Positions 41,274 through 50,126 are shown, numbered from the stretch's first letter. The stretch: DNA of 55,692 bases from Pelethousia sp002409725 (GCA_937915455.1 CALDNN010000039.1:1-55692); one strand, 5' to 3'. Translations and numbers: made by a program. The notes: generated from the sequence alone by a model not told the origin.

Positions 41274-41735
41274 ATGAAAACCGCCGATACCGTAGACGCC
41301 CTGCTGCGCCCCCTGGTAGAGGGCATGGGCTATAACCTCGACGAGGTTGAATACCAAAAAGAGCAGGGGAACTGGGTGCTCACCCTCTACATCGAACGGG
41401 AGGACGGCACCGCCGCCGATATGAACGACTGCGAAAAGGTAAGCCGCGCTGTGGATCCGGCTCTGGATGAGGCCGACCCCATCAAGGAAGCCTATTATTT
41501 GAGCGTATCCTCCATCGGCCTCGACCGGCCGCTGAAAAAGGATCGCGATTTTCAGCGCAACCTGGGGCAAAAGGTCACAGTCAAGCTCTACGCGCCGCTG
41601 GAAAAGAAAAAGGAATATACCGGCGTGCTGGTGGCTTTTACGGCCGAAGGCTTTACTTTGGAGCTTGAAGGGGGCAAAGCCCTCATAATCCTGCGCAAGG
41701 ATGCGGCCCAGATAAGGCCCTACATCGAATTTTAA
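41274..41735 (+). CDS. rimP: Ribosome maturation factor RimP
   Basis: This 153-residue RimP is needed for 30S maturation. It has the N-terminal alpha/beta domain (VEGMGYNLDEVEYQKEQGNW, then LYIEREDG, with NDCEKVSRAVDPALDE) and the motif YLSVSSIGLDRPLKKDRDF. The SH3-like C-terminal domain ends IRPYIEF. ATG 41274 follows GGAGAAAG. It is the first gene of the standard rimP-nusA-ylxR-ylxQ-infB-rbfA cluster. Confidence 0.94.
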   Translation: MKTADTVDALLRPLVEGMGYNLDEVEYQKEQGNWVLTLYIEREDGTAADMNDCEKVSRAVDPALDEADPIKEAYYLSVSSIGLDRPLKKDRDFQRNLGQKVTVKLYAPLEKKKEYTGVLVAFTAEGFTLELEGGKALIILRKDAAQIRPYIEF

Positions 41736-41793
41736 TGAGAATTATAACGACCGAAAGTCGTGCAGAGAATATAACAAGGAGCGTAATGACCAT

Positions 41794-42894
41794 ATGAATC
41801 CCGAATTCATGGCGGCCCTGGGCGATATCGAAAAGGAGCGGGGCATCAGCAAGGAAATCCTCATCGACGCGTTCGAATCCGCCCTTATCGCGGCATATAA
41901 GCGCAACTACGGTACCAACGGCAATGTGCGCGCCCTGGTCGATCGAGACACGGGCGAGGTGCAGATCTTCGCCTCCAAAACCGTGGTGGAGGAGGTCGAG
42001 GATAAATATGCCGAGATCAACCTGGAGGAGGCCAAGCAGATCAACCAACTTTACGAGGTGGGTGATGTGCTCGAAGAGGAGGTCGACCTGCGCAAGTTCG
42101 GCCGCATTGCCGCGCAAACGGCCAAGCAGGTGGTGGTGCAGCGCATCCGCGAGGCGGAGCGCGGCGTCATCTTCGAAGAATTCGTGGAAAAGGAAAACGA
42201 GGTTCTTACGGCCATCGTGCAGCGCACCGAAAAGAACGGCGTGCATGTGGAGCTGGGCAAAACGGACGGCCTTTTGCCCCCGGCCGAGATGATCGCCGGC
42301 GAAGAATACAACAACAACGACCGCATCAAGGTTTATGTTTTGGAAGTGCGCAAGACCAGCAAAGGCCCGCAGGTGTTGGTTTCCCGCACCCATCCGGGCC
42401 TGGTCAAGCGCCTGTTCGAGCTGGAAGTGCCCGAGATTCAGAGCGGCCTGGTCTACGTCAAATCCATCGCCCGCGAGGCTGGCAGCCGCACCAAGGTGGC
42501 CGTTTATTCGAGCGACCCGCAGCTGGACGCCGTGGGTACCTGCGTAGGCCAAAAGGGCATCCGGGTCGATCGCATCGTGCAGGAGCTGCACAACGAAAAG
42601 ATCGACATCATCGAGTGGGATAGCGACCCGGCAGCCTACATCGCCAAATCCCTCAGCCCCGCCAAGGTGCTGATGGTCTATATCAACGAATCCGAAAAGG
42701 CCGCCAAGGTGGTTGTGCCGGATAACCAGCTCAGCCTTGCCATCGGCAAGGAAGGGCAGAACGTGCGCCTGGCCGCCAAGCTCACGGGCTGGAAGATTGA
42801 TATCAAGTCCAGCTCGCAGGCGGAGCAGGATATGGATATCCACAACGCCGAGATGGGCGTTGAGGATATTCCTTACGAGGACGAGCTGCAATAA
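41794..42894 (+). CDS. nusA: Transcription termination/antitermination factor NusA
   Basis: This 366-residue NusA has the short Gram-positive form without the C-terminal acidic repeats. The N-terminal RNA polymerase-binding domain spans about 1-125, then S1 (KNGVHVELGKTDGLLPPAEM), KH1 (VAVYSSDPQLDAVGTCVGQKG) and KH2 (LSLAIGKEGQNVRLAAKLTGW). AAGGAGCG precedes ATG 41794. It acts on paused RNA polymerase. NusA is a natural candidate to control the hairpin in this operon's own leader. Confidence 0.96.
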   Translation: MNPEFMAALGDIEKERGISKEILIDAFESALIAAYKRNYGTNGNVRALVDRDTGEVQIFASKTVVEEVEDKYAEINLEEAKQINQLYEVGDVLEEEVDLRKFGRIAAQTAKQVVVQRIREAERGVIFEEFVEKENEVLTAIVQRTEKNGVHVELGKTDGLLPPAEMIAGEEYNNNDRIKVYVLEVRKTSKGPQVLVSRTHPGLVKRLFELEVPEIQSGLVYVKSIAREAGSRTKVAVYSSDPQLDAVGTCVGQKGIRVDRIVQELHNEKIDIIEWDSDPAAYIAKSLSPAKVLMVYINESEKAAKVVVPDNQLSLAIGKEGQNVRLAAKLTGWKIDIKSSSQAEQDMDIHNAEMGVEDIPYEDELQ

Positions 42895-42911
42895 AGCCAC
42901 AGGAGCGAAGC

Positions 42912-43181
42912 ATGCCCCAAAAGAAAGTGCCCCTGCGCATGTGCGTGGGCTGCCGCGAAATGCGGCCGAAAAAAGAGCTGATCCGCATCGCCAGATCCCC
43001 TGAAGGGGAGGTGCATGCCGACCCCACGGGCAAAGCCCCGGGGAGGGGTGCATACGTGTGCAGGAGCGCCGAATGCCTAGCCCGGGCCCAGAAGATCCGG
43101 GCACTGGAGCGCGCCCTGGATCACAAGGTGGAGCCGGAGGTATTCGATCGGCTCCTCACGGAGATCAGCCGGGATGGATGA
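42912..43181 (+). CDS. ylxR: YlxR (RnpM-type RNA-binding protein)
   Basis: This 89-residue DUF448 protein has the conserved RMCVGCREMRPKKELIRI and GRGAYVCRSAECLARA with its Cys/Arg-rich surface. B. subtilis YlxR (RnpM) binds RNase P RNA and modulates it. It lies 17 nt after nusA, and its 3' end overlaps ylxQ by 8 nt, as in most Firmicutes. Confidence 0.92.
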   Translation: MPQKKVPLRMCVGCREMRPKKELIRIARSPEGEVHADPTGKAPGRGAYVCRSAECLARAQKIRALERALDHKVEPEVFDRLLTEISRDG

Positions 43182-43497
43182 GGCACGCCTTCGCAGCTCT
43201 TTAGGGTTCGCCATGCGCGCGGGCCATTGCCTGGCTGGGGATTTCGCCTGCGAAAAGGCCGTGAAAAGCGGCAAGGCGCGGGTGATCCTCCTAGAAGCGG
43301 GCGCATCCGCGAATACCAAGGAGCGCTACCACGGCCTGTGCGAACGCGCGGGCATACCCTGCATCGAGCTTGGCGAGATGGGGAGCGCCATCGGGAAATA
43401 TGGCCGCATGGTGGCGGCCGTTACGGATAGCGGGTTTGCCCGCATGCTGGCCGAAGCCGCACAGGGCCAAGGCACGAATCAACACGGGGGTGTATAG
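43174..43497 (+). CDS. ylxQ: L7Ae-family ribosomal protein YlxQ
   Basis: This 107-residue L7Ae/L30e-fold RNA-binding protein has FAMRAGHCLAGDFACEKAVK then KARVILLEAGASANTKERY and the closing FARMLAEA. ATG 43174 lies inside the ylxR end. Members bind kink-turn RNA. It sits directly before infB (3 nt), and the coupling suggests co-translation. Confidence 0.9.
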   Translation: MDEARLRSSLGFAMRAGHCLAGDFACEKAVKSGKARVILLEAGASANTKERYHGLCERAGIPCIELGEMGSAIGKYGRMVAAVTDSGFARMLAEAAQGQGTNQHGGV

Positions 43498-43500
43498 GTT

Positions 43501-46329
43501 ATGGCAACGAAGAGAGTGATAGATACCGCAAAGGAGCTGGAGGCGCAGGCCCAGTCCCTATTCGAGCGCATCAAGCAAACGCAGGATGCCCTGGGCGAGA
43601 CGCTTACCTCCCTGCGCGGCTCCGAGGGCAGGCTGGCCCAGAGGGAGCAGCAGGAGGCCAAAGAGCGCGCCGAGCGGGAAAAGGCCGAGCGGCTACGCGA
43701 GCTGCTGGAGCGGGAGGGCGACCTAGCCTTCCACGTAGGCGAGCCCGACGAGGCCGAGCCTGCCGAGGCTTCGGCACCCGCACCCGCAGCCGAGGCCGTG
43801 CCCGGCGGCCAGAGCGCCGCACAAAAGGCCGAAGAGGCCGCCCCCAAAATGGAGGCGGAACCGGCCCCCGCGCCTACGCCTGTTGTGGAACCGGCCCCGG
43901 CAGCCCAGGCTGCCGTAGAGGCCCCCAAAAAGAGCGAACCTCAGCGGCCCGCCTATCAGGCTCCGGCCGCGCCCAGGCAAGAGCGGCCCGCCCGCCCGGC
44001 ACAGGGCGGCGGCTACCAGCAGAGGCCCGCGCAAGGTGGCTATCAGCAACGCCCGGTTCAAGGCGACGGCTACCAGCAGCGGCCCGCGCAAGGTGGTTAC
44101 CAGCAGCGTCCGGCCCAGGGCGGCTATCAACAGCGGCCCGCGCAAGGTGGCTACCAGCAGCGCCCGGCCCAGGGCGGCTATCAACAGCGGCCCGCGCAAG
44201 GCGGTTACCAGCAGCGCCCGGCCCAGGGCGGCTATCAACCGCGTCCCGGTGGCCAAAGCGGCGGCTATCAGCAGCGTCCTGGTGGCCAAAGCGGCGGCTA
44301 TCAGCAGCGCCCCGCGCAGGGCGGCGGTTACCAGCAGCGGAGCCCGCAGGGCGAGAGGCCCGTTGCGTCGGCAGCTCCCGGCCGCAATTTTGAGGGCTCC
44401 AAGCCCGGCGGTGCCCCGTCCAACAGGCGGCGGGATGACGACCGTAGGGGAAAATCCAAAAAGGCCATCATGAAGGAGGCAGCGCCCAAGATCGCTTGGG
44501 ACGAGGATACCCCCATGGGCCGCAAGCAAAGGAGAAAAGCGCAGCAGATGCATAAACCCGAACCCGTGGTCATCGAAAAGGTCATCCTTACCACCGAAGT
44601 GGTCACGGTGAAGGAGCTTTCCGAAAAGATCGGCAAGCCCGCTGCGGAGATCATCAAAAAGCTATTCATCCTGGGCATCATGGCCACCATCAACCAGGAG
44701 ATCGATTTTGATACCTGCTCCCTCATCGCCGGCGAATACGGCATCGAGGTGGAGCAGCAGCTCACCAAAACCGCGGAGGATGTGCTCAACGAGAGCATAG
44801 AAGAAACCGATTCCGAGGAGAACCTGCTGCCAAGGCCCCCGGTGGTCACCATCATGGGCCACGTGGATCACGGCAAGACCAGCTTGCTGGATGCCATCCG
44901 CCAAAGCAGCGTAACCGAAGGCGAAGCGGGCGGCATCACCCAGCATATCGGCGCGTATACCGTGATGTGCAGCGGCCGCCAGATTACCTTCATCGATACG
45001 CCGGGCCACGAGGCCTTCACCGCTATGCGCGCACGTGGCGCACAGGTGACGGATATCGTCATCTTGGTGGTGGCTGCGGATGACGGCATCATGCCGCAAA
45101 CGATTGAAGCCATTAACCATGCCAAGGCAGCCGAGGTGCCCATCATCGTGGCCATCAATAAAATGGATAAGGACACGGCGGATCCGGAGCGCATCAAGCA
45201 GCAGCTCACCGAATATGGCCTCGTTACCGAGGAATGGGGCGGCGAAACGATTTGTGTGCCGGTTTCCGCAAAAATGAAGACGGGTTTGGACACCCTATTG
45301 GAGATGGTTCTTTTGCAGGCGGATGTATTGGAACTCAGGGCCAATCCCAACCGCATCGCCAGGGGCACCATCATCGAAGCAGAACTGCATAAAGGCCGCG
45401 GCCCCATCGCCACGGTATTGGTGCAGAGCGGTACCCTCAAGGTGGGCGATCCCATTGTGGCCGGCACAGCCTATGGCCGCGTGCGCGCCATGATGGACGA
45501 CAAGGGCCGCAGGGTGGAGGAGGCGGGCCCCAGCCAGCCTGTCGAGGTGCTGGGCTTCTCCGAGGTACCCAGCGCAGGCGATGTGATGAACGTAGCCGAA
45601 GTGGATAAGCTCTCCCGCCAGGTGGCGGAGGAGCGGCGCGATAAGCAAAAGGCCGACCAGATTAAGGCCATGACCAAGGTTTCGTTGGACGACCTATTCA
45701 ACCAGATCGCCGAAGGCCAGGTCAAGGACCTCAACGTGATCGTCAAGGCGGATGTCCAGGGCTCGGTGGAGGCCGTGAAGCAAGCGCTCGAAAAGCTTTC
45801 CAACGAAGAGGTGCGGGTGCGCTGTATTCATGGCGGCGTGGGCGCCATCACCGGCAGCGACATCATGTTCGCCTCCGCCTCCAACGCCATCGTAATCGGC
45901 TTCAACGTACGGCCGGATGCCATGGCCAGGGAGACCGCCGAACGGGAGAGCGTTGATGTGCGGCTCTATCGCATCATCTATCAGGCCATCGAAGATATCG
46001 AAAAGGCCATGAAGGGTCTGTTCGCCCCGGTTTACAAAGAAGTGGAGCTAGGCCGCATCACCGTGCGCAGCACCTTCAAGGTGAGCGGCGTGGGCACCAT
46101 CGCCGGCGCTTATGTGAACAGCGGCAAGGTTAACCGCAACGCGCAGCTACGGGTCGTGCGGGATGGCGTGGTGGTGCATGAGGGCAAGATATCCTCCCTC
46201 AAGCGCTTCAAAGACGACGTAAAAGAGGTATCCGCGGGCTACGAGTGCGGCATAGGCCTGGAGAATTTCAACGATATCCAGGAGGACGACGTGATTGAAG
46301 CCTTCCAGATGCAGGAGGTAGAAAGGTAA
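43501..46329 (+). CDS. infB: Translation initiation factor IF-2 with GYQQRP repeat region
   Basis: This 942-residue IF-2 GTPase brings initiator tRNA to the ribosome. An N-terminal coiled-coil region (1-75) is followed by an Ala/Pro/Glu-rich part, a repeat tract of 13 GYQ-type units (~169-292), and a basic stretch. The IF2-N domain comes next, then the G domain (GHVDHGKT 453-460, DTPGHEAF, NKMD) and domains II-IV. All GTPase motifs are present. GGTT precedes ATG 43501 three bases after ylxQ. Variable N-termini are normal for IF-2, but this repeat is unusual in regularity and composition. Confidence 0.97.
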   Translation: MATKRVIDTAKELEAQAQSLFERIKQTQDALGETLTSLRGSEGRLAQREQQEAKERAEREKAERLRELLEREGDLAFHVGEPDEAEPAEASAPAPAAEAVPGGQSAAQKAEEAAPKMEAEPAPAPTPVVEPAPAAQAAVEAPKKSEPQRPAYQAPAAPRQERPARPAQGGGYQQRPAQGGYQQRPVQGDGYQQRPAQGGYQQRPAQGGYQQRPAQGGYQQRPAQGGYQQRPAQGGYQQRPAQGGYQPRPGGQSGGYQQRPGGQSGGYQQRPAQGGGYQQRSPQGERPVASAAPGRNFEGSKPGGAPSNRRRDDDRRGKSKKAIMKEAAPKIAWDEDTPMGRKQRRKAQQMHKPEPVVIEKVILTTEVVTVKELSEKIGKPAAEIIKKLFILGIMATINQEIDFDTCSLIAGEYGIEVEQQLTKTAEDVLNESIEETDSEENLLPRPPVVTIMGHVDHGKTSLLDAIRQSSVTEGEAGGITQHIGAYTVMCSGRQITFIDTPGHEAFTAMRARGAQVTDIVILVVAADDGIMPQTIEAINHAKAAEVPIIVAINKMDKDTADPERIKQQLTEYGLVTEEWGGETICVPVSAKMKTGLDTLLEMVLLQADVLELRANPNRIARGTIIEAELHKGRGPIATVLVQSGTLKVGDPIVAGTAYGRVRAMMDDKGRRVEEAGPSQPVEVLGFSEVPSAGDVMNVAEVDKLSRQVAEERRDKQKADQIKAMTKVSLDDLFNQIAEGQVKDLNVIVKADVQGSVEAVKQALEKLSNEEVRVRCIHGGVGAITGSDIMFASASNAIVIGFNVRPDAMARETAERESVDVRLYRIIYQAIEDIEKAMKGLFAPVYKEVELGRITVRSTFKVSGVGTIAGAYVNSGKVNRNAQLRVVRDGVVVHEGKISSLKRFKDDVKEVSAGYECGIGLENFNDIQEDDVIEAFQMQEVER
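44005..44352 (+). repeat. In-frame tandem repeat of 27-33 bp units in infB
   Basis: Thirteen units encode variants of GGYQQRPAQ (nine residues), two of them RPGGQS variants. Six consecutive units are identical at protein level with alternating synonymous codons (cagcagcgcccg versus caacagcggccc). This indicates expansion in pairs of units, then drift. Confidence 0.9.
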
Positions 46330-46338
46330 AACCAGCCA

Positions 46339-46716
46339 ATGTCTGTTCGTTACCAACGCATGAACGAGGAAATTAAAAAGACCCTCGCCGAGATCATCCG
46401 CGATATGAAGGACCCCCGCCTCTCCCCCATGACCACCATCATGGGCGTGGAGGTGACCAACGACCTCAAGCAGGCCAAGGTGCGGGTCAGCGTATACGAT
46501 AAAGAGCAGGCCCCCAGGGAGGAGAGCGTTGCCGCCCTCAACGGGGCCGAAGGCTTCATCGCCCGTGAAGTGGGCCGCAGGATGCAGCTGCGCGCCCTGC
46601 CCAAATTCAAATTCGTGCTGGATGATTCCATTGCCTACAGCGTGCATATTTCCAAGCTGATCGATTCGCTGCACATCGACGGGGGCGAGGAAGCCCCCGG
46701 GCCTGGCGAGGAATAG
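46339..46716 (+). CDS. rbfA: Ribosome-binding factor A
   Basis: This 125-residue RbfA assists late 30S maturation. It is a single KH-like domain, with RYQRMNEEIKKTLAEIIRDM at the start, KDPRLSPMTTIMGVEVTNDLK and the ending RRMQLRALPKFKFVLDDSI. It starts 9 nt after infB. The short acidic C-terminal tail is rich in Glu, Gly and Pro. The ATG is preceded by AGGTAAAACC. Confidence 0.94.
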   Translation: MSVRYQRMNEEIKKTLAEIIRDMKDPRLSPMTTIMGVEVTNDLKQAKVRVSVYDKEQAPREESVAALNGAEGFIAREVGRRMQLRALPKFKFVLDDSIAYSVHISKLIDSLHIDGGEEAPGPGEE

Positions 46717-46719
46717 CCT

Positions 46720-47688
46720 ATGCTGCAACAGCGGGAAATCGATGATCTCTGCGCCTTCATTAAGGCGCGGGACGGCTTTACCATCATCGCCCACATGTCG
46801 CCGGATGGGGATACCCTGGGCTCCTCTCTGGCGCTTTTGTGGTTGCTCCGGAAGCTGGGTAAGCAGGCCGAGGCCGTGTGCGCGGACCCGGCGCCCTCCA
46901 TGTATGCCTTTTTGCCTCTCGCCGGCGAGGTGCTGTTGCCAAGTAAAGCCGCCGGTTATGAGAACGTTATCGCCGTGGATTGCGCGGACAAGGCCCGTTT
47001 GGGCAAGGCTGTGGATCTCTTCGAGGCCGCCACGGCCACCTATAACATCGACCACCACCCTACTAATGACGCTTACGCCCGGCATAACGCCGTAGATCCG
47101 TCTGCGGCCGCCACGGGCGAGCTGATCTACCGCCTGGCGCAGAGTCTCTGCGTGCAGATAGAGGCGGATTTCGCCTCCTGCCTCTATGCGGCCCTGATGA
47201 CGGATACCGGCAATTTCGCCTATTCCAACACTACGGGCGAGACCATGCGCATCGCCGGGGATTTGCTGGATGCTGGGGCGGATGGCTACGGTCTGAATCT
47301 GCGCATCTACCGCAGTACCAGCCTCGAAAGGCTCAGGCTGCTTCAATTGGCCATTGCTAACATCCGGCTCTATCGGGAAGGCGCCGTTGGTATCACCAGC
47401 CTCAGCCGGGCCGAGATCGAAGAGAGCGGCGCACACGATGAGGATACCGAGGGCGTGGTGGACTGCGTACGCGATATCGAGAGCGTGGAGATCGCCATTT
47501 TCATCAAAGAAAACGGGTCGAACGGCTGGAAAATCAGCCTGCGCTCCAAGCTCATGGCCGACGTAGGGGCTATCGCCGCGCAAATGGGCGGCGGCGGCCA
47601 CGCGCGGGCCGCGGGCTATTCGGCCCGGGGCGATCTAATAGCCGTTTGGGCGGACGCCCTGCGGCGGGCTGAGGAAGCTTTGGCATGA
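46720..47688 (+). CDS. nrnA: DHH-family phosphoesterase (NrnA-like nanoRNase / pAp phosphatase)
   Basis: This 322-residue DHH/DHHA1 protein has HMSPDGDTLGSSLALLWLL (motif I), VDCADKAR (motif II), YNIDHHPTND (the DHH motif) and LMTDTGNFAYSNT. The C-terminal DHHA1 domain carries GGGGHARAAGYSA. It degrades short oligoribonucleotides and dephosphorylates pAp. It sits between rbfA (3 nt) and truB (overlap 4 nt), the usual Firmicutes place. Confidence 0.92.
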   Translation: MLQQREIDDLCAFIKARDGFTIIAHMSPDGDTLGSSLALLWLLRKLGKQAEAVCADPAPSMYAFLPLAGEVLLPSKAAGYENVIAVDCADKARLGKAVDLFEAATATYNIDHHPTNDAYARHNAVDPSAAATGELIYRLAQSLCVQIEADFASCLYAALMTDTGNFAYSNTTGETMRIAGDLLDAGADGYGLNLRIYRSTSLERLRLLQLAIANIRLYREGAVGITSLSRAEIEESGAHDEDTEGVVDCVRDIESVEIAIFIKENGSNGWKISLRSKLMADVGAIAAQMGGGGHARAAGYSARGDLIAVWADALRRAEEALA

Positions 47689-48593
47689 GCTGTGGCGTAG
47701 TCAACCTGCTTAAGCCGCCCGGTATGACTTCCAGCGACGCGGTCGTAGAGCTGCGCCGCCTTTTTGGCCAGAAGCGCGTGGGTCATACGGGCACGCTGGA
47801 TCCGGGGGCAGCCGGGGTTTTGCCCATCTGCGTCGGCAGGGCCACGAGGCTGTTCGATTATCTGGTCGACAAAGATAAAGAATACATCGCCGAAATCACC
47901 TTTGGCGCTGCTGCGGATACCCAGGATTCCTACGGCAGGGCTGTGGAGCGGGCGCAAACGTATGTGACGGCGGAAGCCCTTCGCACCGTCTTGCCTGCAT
48001 TTTTGGGGGAACAGGAGCAGACCGCGCCCATGTACAGCGCTCTGAGCAGCGGTGGCAAAAAGCTCTACCAGCTCGCCCGCGCCGGGGCCGAGGTTGTGGA
48101 AAAGCGGCGCACGGTGCATATTGAAACGCTGGAATTCTTAAAGCAGACAGGCCTGCAGTCCTTTTTGCTGCGGGTGGAATGCGGCCGGGGCACCTATGTG
48201 CGCACCCTCTGCTATGATATCGGCCGGAGGCTAAACGCGCCCGCCTATCTGTCCTTTCTGCTGCGCAGCCGCAGCGGCAGCTTCGACCTGGATGGCGCCT
48301 ATACGCTGGACGAGCTACACGCCTTAAAAGAGGCGGGGGCGCTGCAAAGCGTGCTGATCCCGCCGGATGCAGCCCTACCGGGCCTGCCCGAGGCGCGCCT
48401 GGCGTTAGATGCGGACGAGCGACGGCTCTTTATGAACGGGGCGACCATCACGCCCCGGGGCTGGGAGGATCTGCCCCAAAATATCCCCCTGCGCGCCTAT
48501 GTGGCGGATACGTTCCAGGGCCTTGCTCGGGCCGGGGCAGATGGGATACGAATGATTTTATTTCTAGAGGAAGATAAGCAAAGCGATGGATAG
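47685..48593 (+). CDS. truB: tRNA pseudouridine(55) synthase TruB
   Basis: This 302-residue TruB has the catalytic motif GHTGTLDPGAAGVLPICVGR (Asp near residue 41) and VNLLKPPGMTSSDAVVELRR at the start, then KDKEYIAEITFGAATDTQD-like sequence and RVECGRGTYVRTLCYDIG. ATG 47685 overlaps the nrnA stop. The last 54 codons are contained in a 169-bp duplication; the real stop is TAG 48591 in the first copy, so the protein itself is unaffected. Confidence 0.95.
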   Translation: MSCGVVNLLKPPGMTSSDAVVELRRLFGQKRVGHTGTLDPGAAGVLPICVGRATRLFDYLVDKDKEYIAEITFGAAADTQDSYGRAVERAQTYVTAEALRTVLPAFLGEQEQTAPMYSALSSGGKKLYQLARAGAEVVEKRRTVHIETLEFLKQTGLQSFLLRVECGRGTYVRTLCYDIGRRLNAPAYLSFLLRSRSGSFDLDGAYTLDELHALKEAGALQSVLIPPDAALPGLPEARLALDADERRLFMNGATITPRGWEDLPQNIPLRAYVADTFQGLARAGADGIRMILFLEEDKQSDG

Positions 48594-48769
48594 CGTCATT
48601 ATGAACGGGGCGACCATCACGCCCCGGGGCTGGGAGGATCTGCCCCAAAATATCCCCCTGCGCGCCTATGTGGCGGATACGTTCCAGGGCCTTGCTCGGG
48701 CCGGGGCAGATGGGATACGAATGATTTTATTTCTAGAGGAAGATAAGCAAAGCGATGGATAGCGTCATT
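48432..48769 (+). repeat. Perfect 169-bp tandem duplication across the truB/ribF junction
   Basis: 48432-48600 and 48601-48769 are identical. Each copy holds the end of truB, its stop, and the first five codons of ribF with its ribosome-binding region. Both copies share TT just before. Because 169 is not a multiple of three, the first ribF start reads into the copied truB tail. No mismatch is seen, so the event is recent or is an assembly artefact. Confidence 0.95.
48586..48762 (+). CDS. Chimeric ribF-truB mini-ORF created by the duplication (58 aa)
   Basis: It starts at the duplicated ribF ATG (MDSVI) and continues in the truB frame (MNGATITPRGWEDLPQN) to the second copy of the truB stop. 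It has the native ribF translation start signals and would be translated if the mRNA is. The product is a TruB C-terminal tail with no catalytic domain. It is probably useless. Confidence 0.5.
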   Translation: MDSVIMNGATITPRGWEDLPQNIPLRAYVADTFQGLARAGADGIRMILFLEEDKQSDG

Positions 48770-49645
48770 GCCCTGGGCACCTTCGACGGCGTGCACCTGG
48801 GCCACAGGCAACTAATCGATGCGGCGCTGGCGCTGGCCATGGAAAACGGCCTGCGCCCCCTCATCTATACCTTTTCCAACCATCCGGGGGAGGCCTTTGG
48901 CCAAAAGGCACGTCTGCTGATGCCAGGCCCGGCACGCATCGCCGCTCTCTCCGCCCTCTGCGAGACCGTGGCTGATCCCTTTGACGCGGCTTTTGCAGCC
49001 GTGGAGCCCGCGGATTTCATCCGCATGCTGATTGAGCGCTTTTCTATGAAAACGGCGGTATCGGGCTTCAACTATACCTTCGGCAAAGGCGGTGCCGGCG
49101 ATATCGCCCTGCTGCGGGAATTGGGGGCGCAAATGGGCTTTTCCGTTTGCGAGATTCCGCCCCGCACCTATGGAGGCGCGCCCATTTCGAGCAGCCGCAT
49201 CCGCACCGCCGTGGAAGAAGGGGATATGGAAGCTGCCGCGGCCATGCTGGGTAGGCCCTTCACGCTAACGGGCCGCGTGGCGGCGGGCAGGGCCATCGGC
49301 CATAGCCTGGGATTCCCCACGGCGAACCTCTTGGCAACGGAGGATCAAGTGCTGCCGGCTGCCGGGGTTTATGCCTCCTGGGCCATTTTAGAGGATGGAT
49401 GCAGCCGCCCGGCTGTGACCAACGTGGGCTCCAACCCTACTGTGGGCGGGCGGGAGATCACCGTGGAGACCCATATTTTGGATGCCCGCGAGAATCTTTA
49501 CGGCCGCGAGCTGGAGGTAGCCTTTGCCCGCCGCCTACGGGAGGACCGGCGATTCCCTTCCAGGGAGGCCCTGGCAGCGCAGATTGGCAGGGATGTGAGC
49601 GAGGCGCGGGCCGTCCTTGCCAGCGGAGACTGGAAGCTGCCCTGA
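48755..49645 (+). CDS. ribF: Bifunctional riboflavin kinase / FAD synthetase
   Basis: This 296-residue RibF makes FMN and FAD. The N-terminal adenylyltransferase has ALGTFDGVHLGHRQLID (HxGH) and ISSSRIRTAVEEGDME. The C-terminal flavokinase has GRAIGHSLGFPTANLLA and VTNVGSNPTVGGREITVETHI. The start used is the ATG in the second duplicated copy; its frame is complete from there. Because the copy carries the original upstream sequence, its ribosome-binding site is retained. Confidence 0.95.
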   Translation: MDSVIALGTFDGVHLGHRQLIDAALALAMENGLRPLIYTFSNHPGEAFGQKARLLMPGPARIAALSALCETVADPFDAAFAAVEPADFIRMLIERFSMKTAVSGFNYTFGKGGAGDIALLRELGAQMGFSVCEIPPRTYGGAPISSSRIRTAVEEGDMEAAAAMLGRPFTLTGRVAAGRAIGHSLGFPTANLLATEDQVLPAAGVYASWAILEDGCSRPAVTNVGSNPTVGGREITVETHILDARENLYGRELEVAFARRLREDRRFPSREALAAQIGRDVSEARAVLASGDWKLP

Positions 49646-49784
49646 TTTCGACTATTTACAAGCCGCCCGGCTTATGATATAGTAAAAAAGCTCCATAGAG
49701 CGGAACCGATCGCTGCGTTTGGCGCGTCTCCAACGCCATGCCCGGTCTTCGGGGATACAAAGATTTTAGGAGGATCATCAAACC

Positions 49785-50042
49785 ATGAAAACCAAGGGCG
49801 AAATCATCGAACAATATGGCCGGCACGAAGGCGATACCGGCTCTCCAGAGGTGCAGATCGCGCTGCTGACCGAGCGCATCAACCACCTCAATGAGCACCT
49901 CAAGCTCAACAAAAAAGATCACCACTCCCGCCGCGGCCTGCTCAAAATGGTCGGCCAGCGCCGTGGGCTGCTCAATTACCTCAAAGATAAAGACATCGAG
50001 CGCTACCGCACCATCGTGGCCAGCTTAGGTTTGCGCAAGTAA
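49785..50042 (+). CDS. rpsO: 30S ribosomal protein S15
   Basis: This 85-residue S15 is slightly short (88-89 is usual) because the N-terminus begins MKTKGEIIEQYGRHEGDTGS. It continues SPEVQIALLTERINHLNEHL with the RNA-binding KKDHHSRRGLLKMVGQRRGL. AGGAGG precedes ATG 49785. It follows ribF by 139 nt and is closed by an intrinsic terminator. Confidence 0.96.
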   Translation: MKTKGEIIEQYGRHEGDTGSPEVQIALLTERINHLNEHLKLNKKDHHSRRGLLKMVGQRRGLLNYLKDKDIERYRTIVASLGLRK

Positions 50043-50058
50043 AAAAGGAAACCCCGAG

Positions 50059-50085
50059 GGAGGTGCCGTACGGCGCCTCCTTTTT
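50059..50085 (+). terminator. Intrinsic terminator of rpsO
   Basis: GGAGGTGCC and GGCGCCTCC form a 9-bp stem (one G-T pair) with GTAC loop, followed by TTTTT. It begins 16 nt after the stop. Confidence 0.88.
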
Positions 50086-50097
50086 CTATATACAAAA

Positions 50098-50126
50098 CAA
50101 AGGGCAGCCTTGCGGGCGGCCCTTTG
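50098..50126 (-). terminator. Terminator of the metallo-beta-lactamase-fold gene
   Basis: CAAAGGGC (50098-50105) pairs with GCCCTTTG (50119-50126). On the minus strand TTTTG follows. It ends the convergent minus-strand gene 14 nt past its stop. Confidence 0.75.

Noticed and set aside
41683..43104. 473-codon minus-strand frame opposite nusA
   Set aside because: Shadow of nusA and ylxR without start signals.
44005..44352. Possible CRISPR array
   Set aside because: The repeat is in frame, units are directly adjacent with no unique spacers, and it lies inside infB.
46147..47601. 484-codon minus-strand frame opposite rbfA and nrnA
   Set aside because: Shadow frame; the plus-strand genes have complete catalytic motifs.
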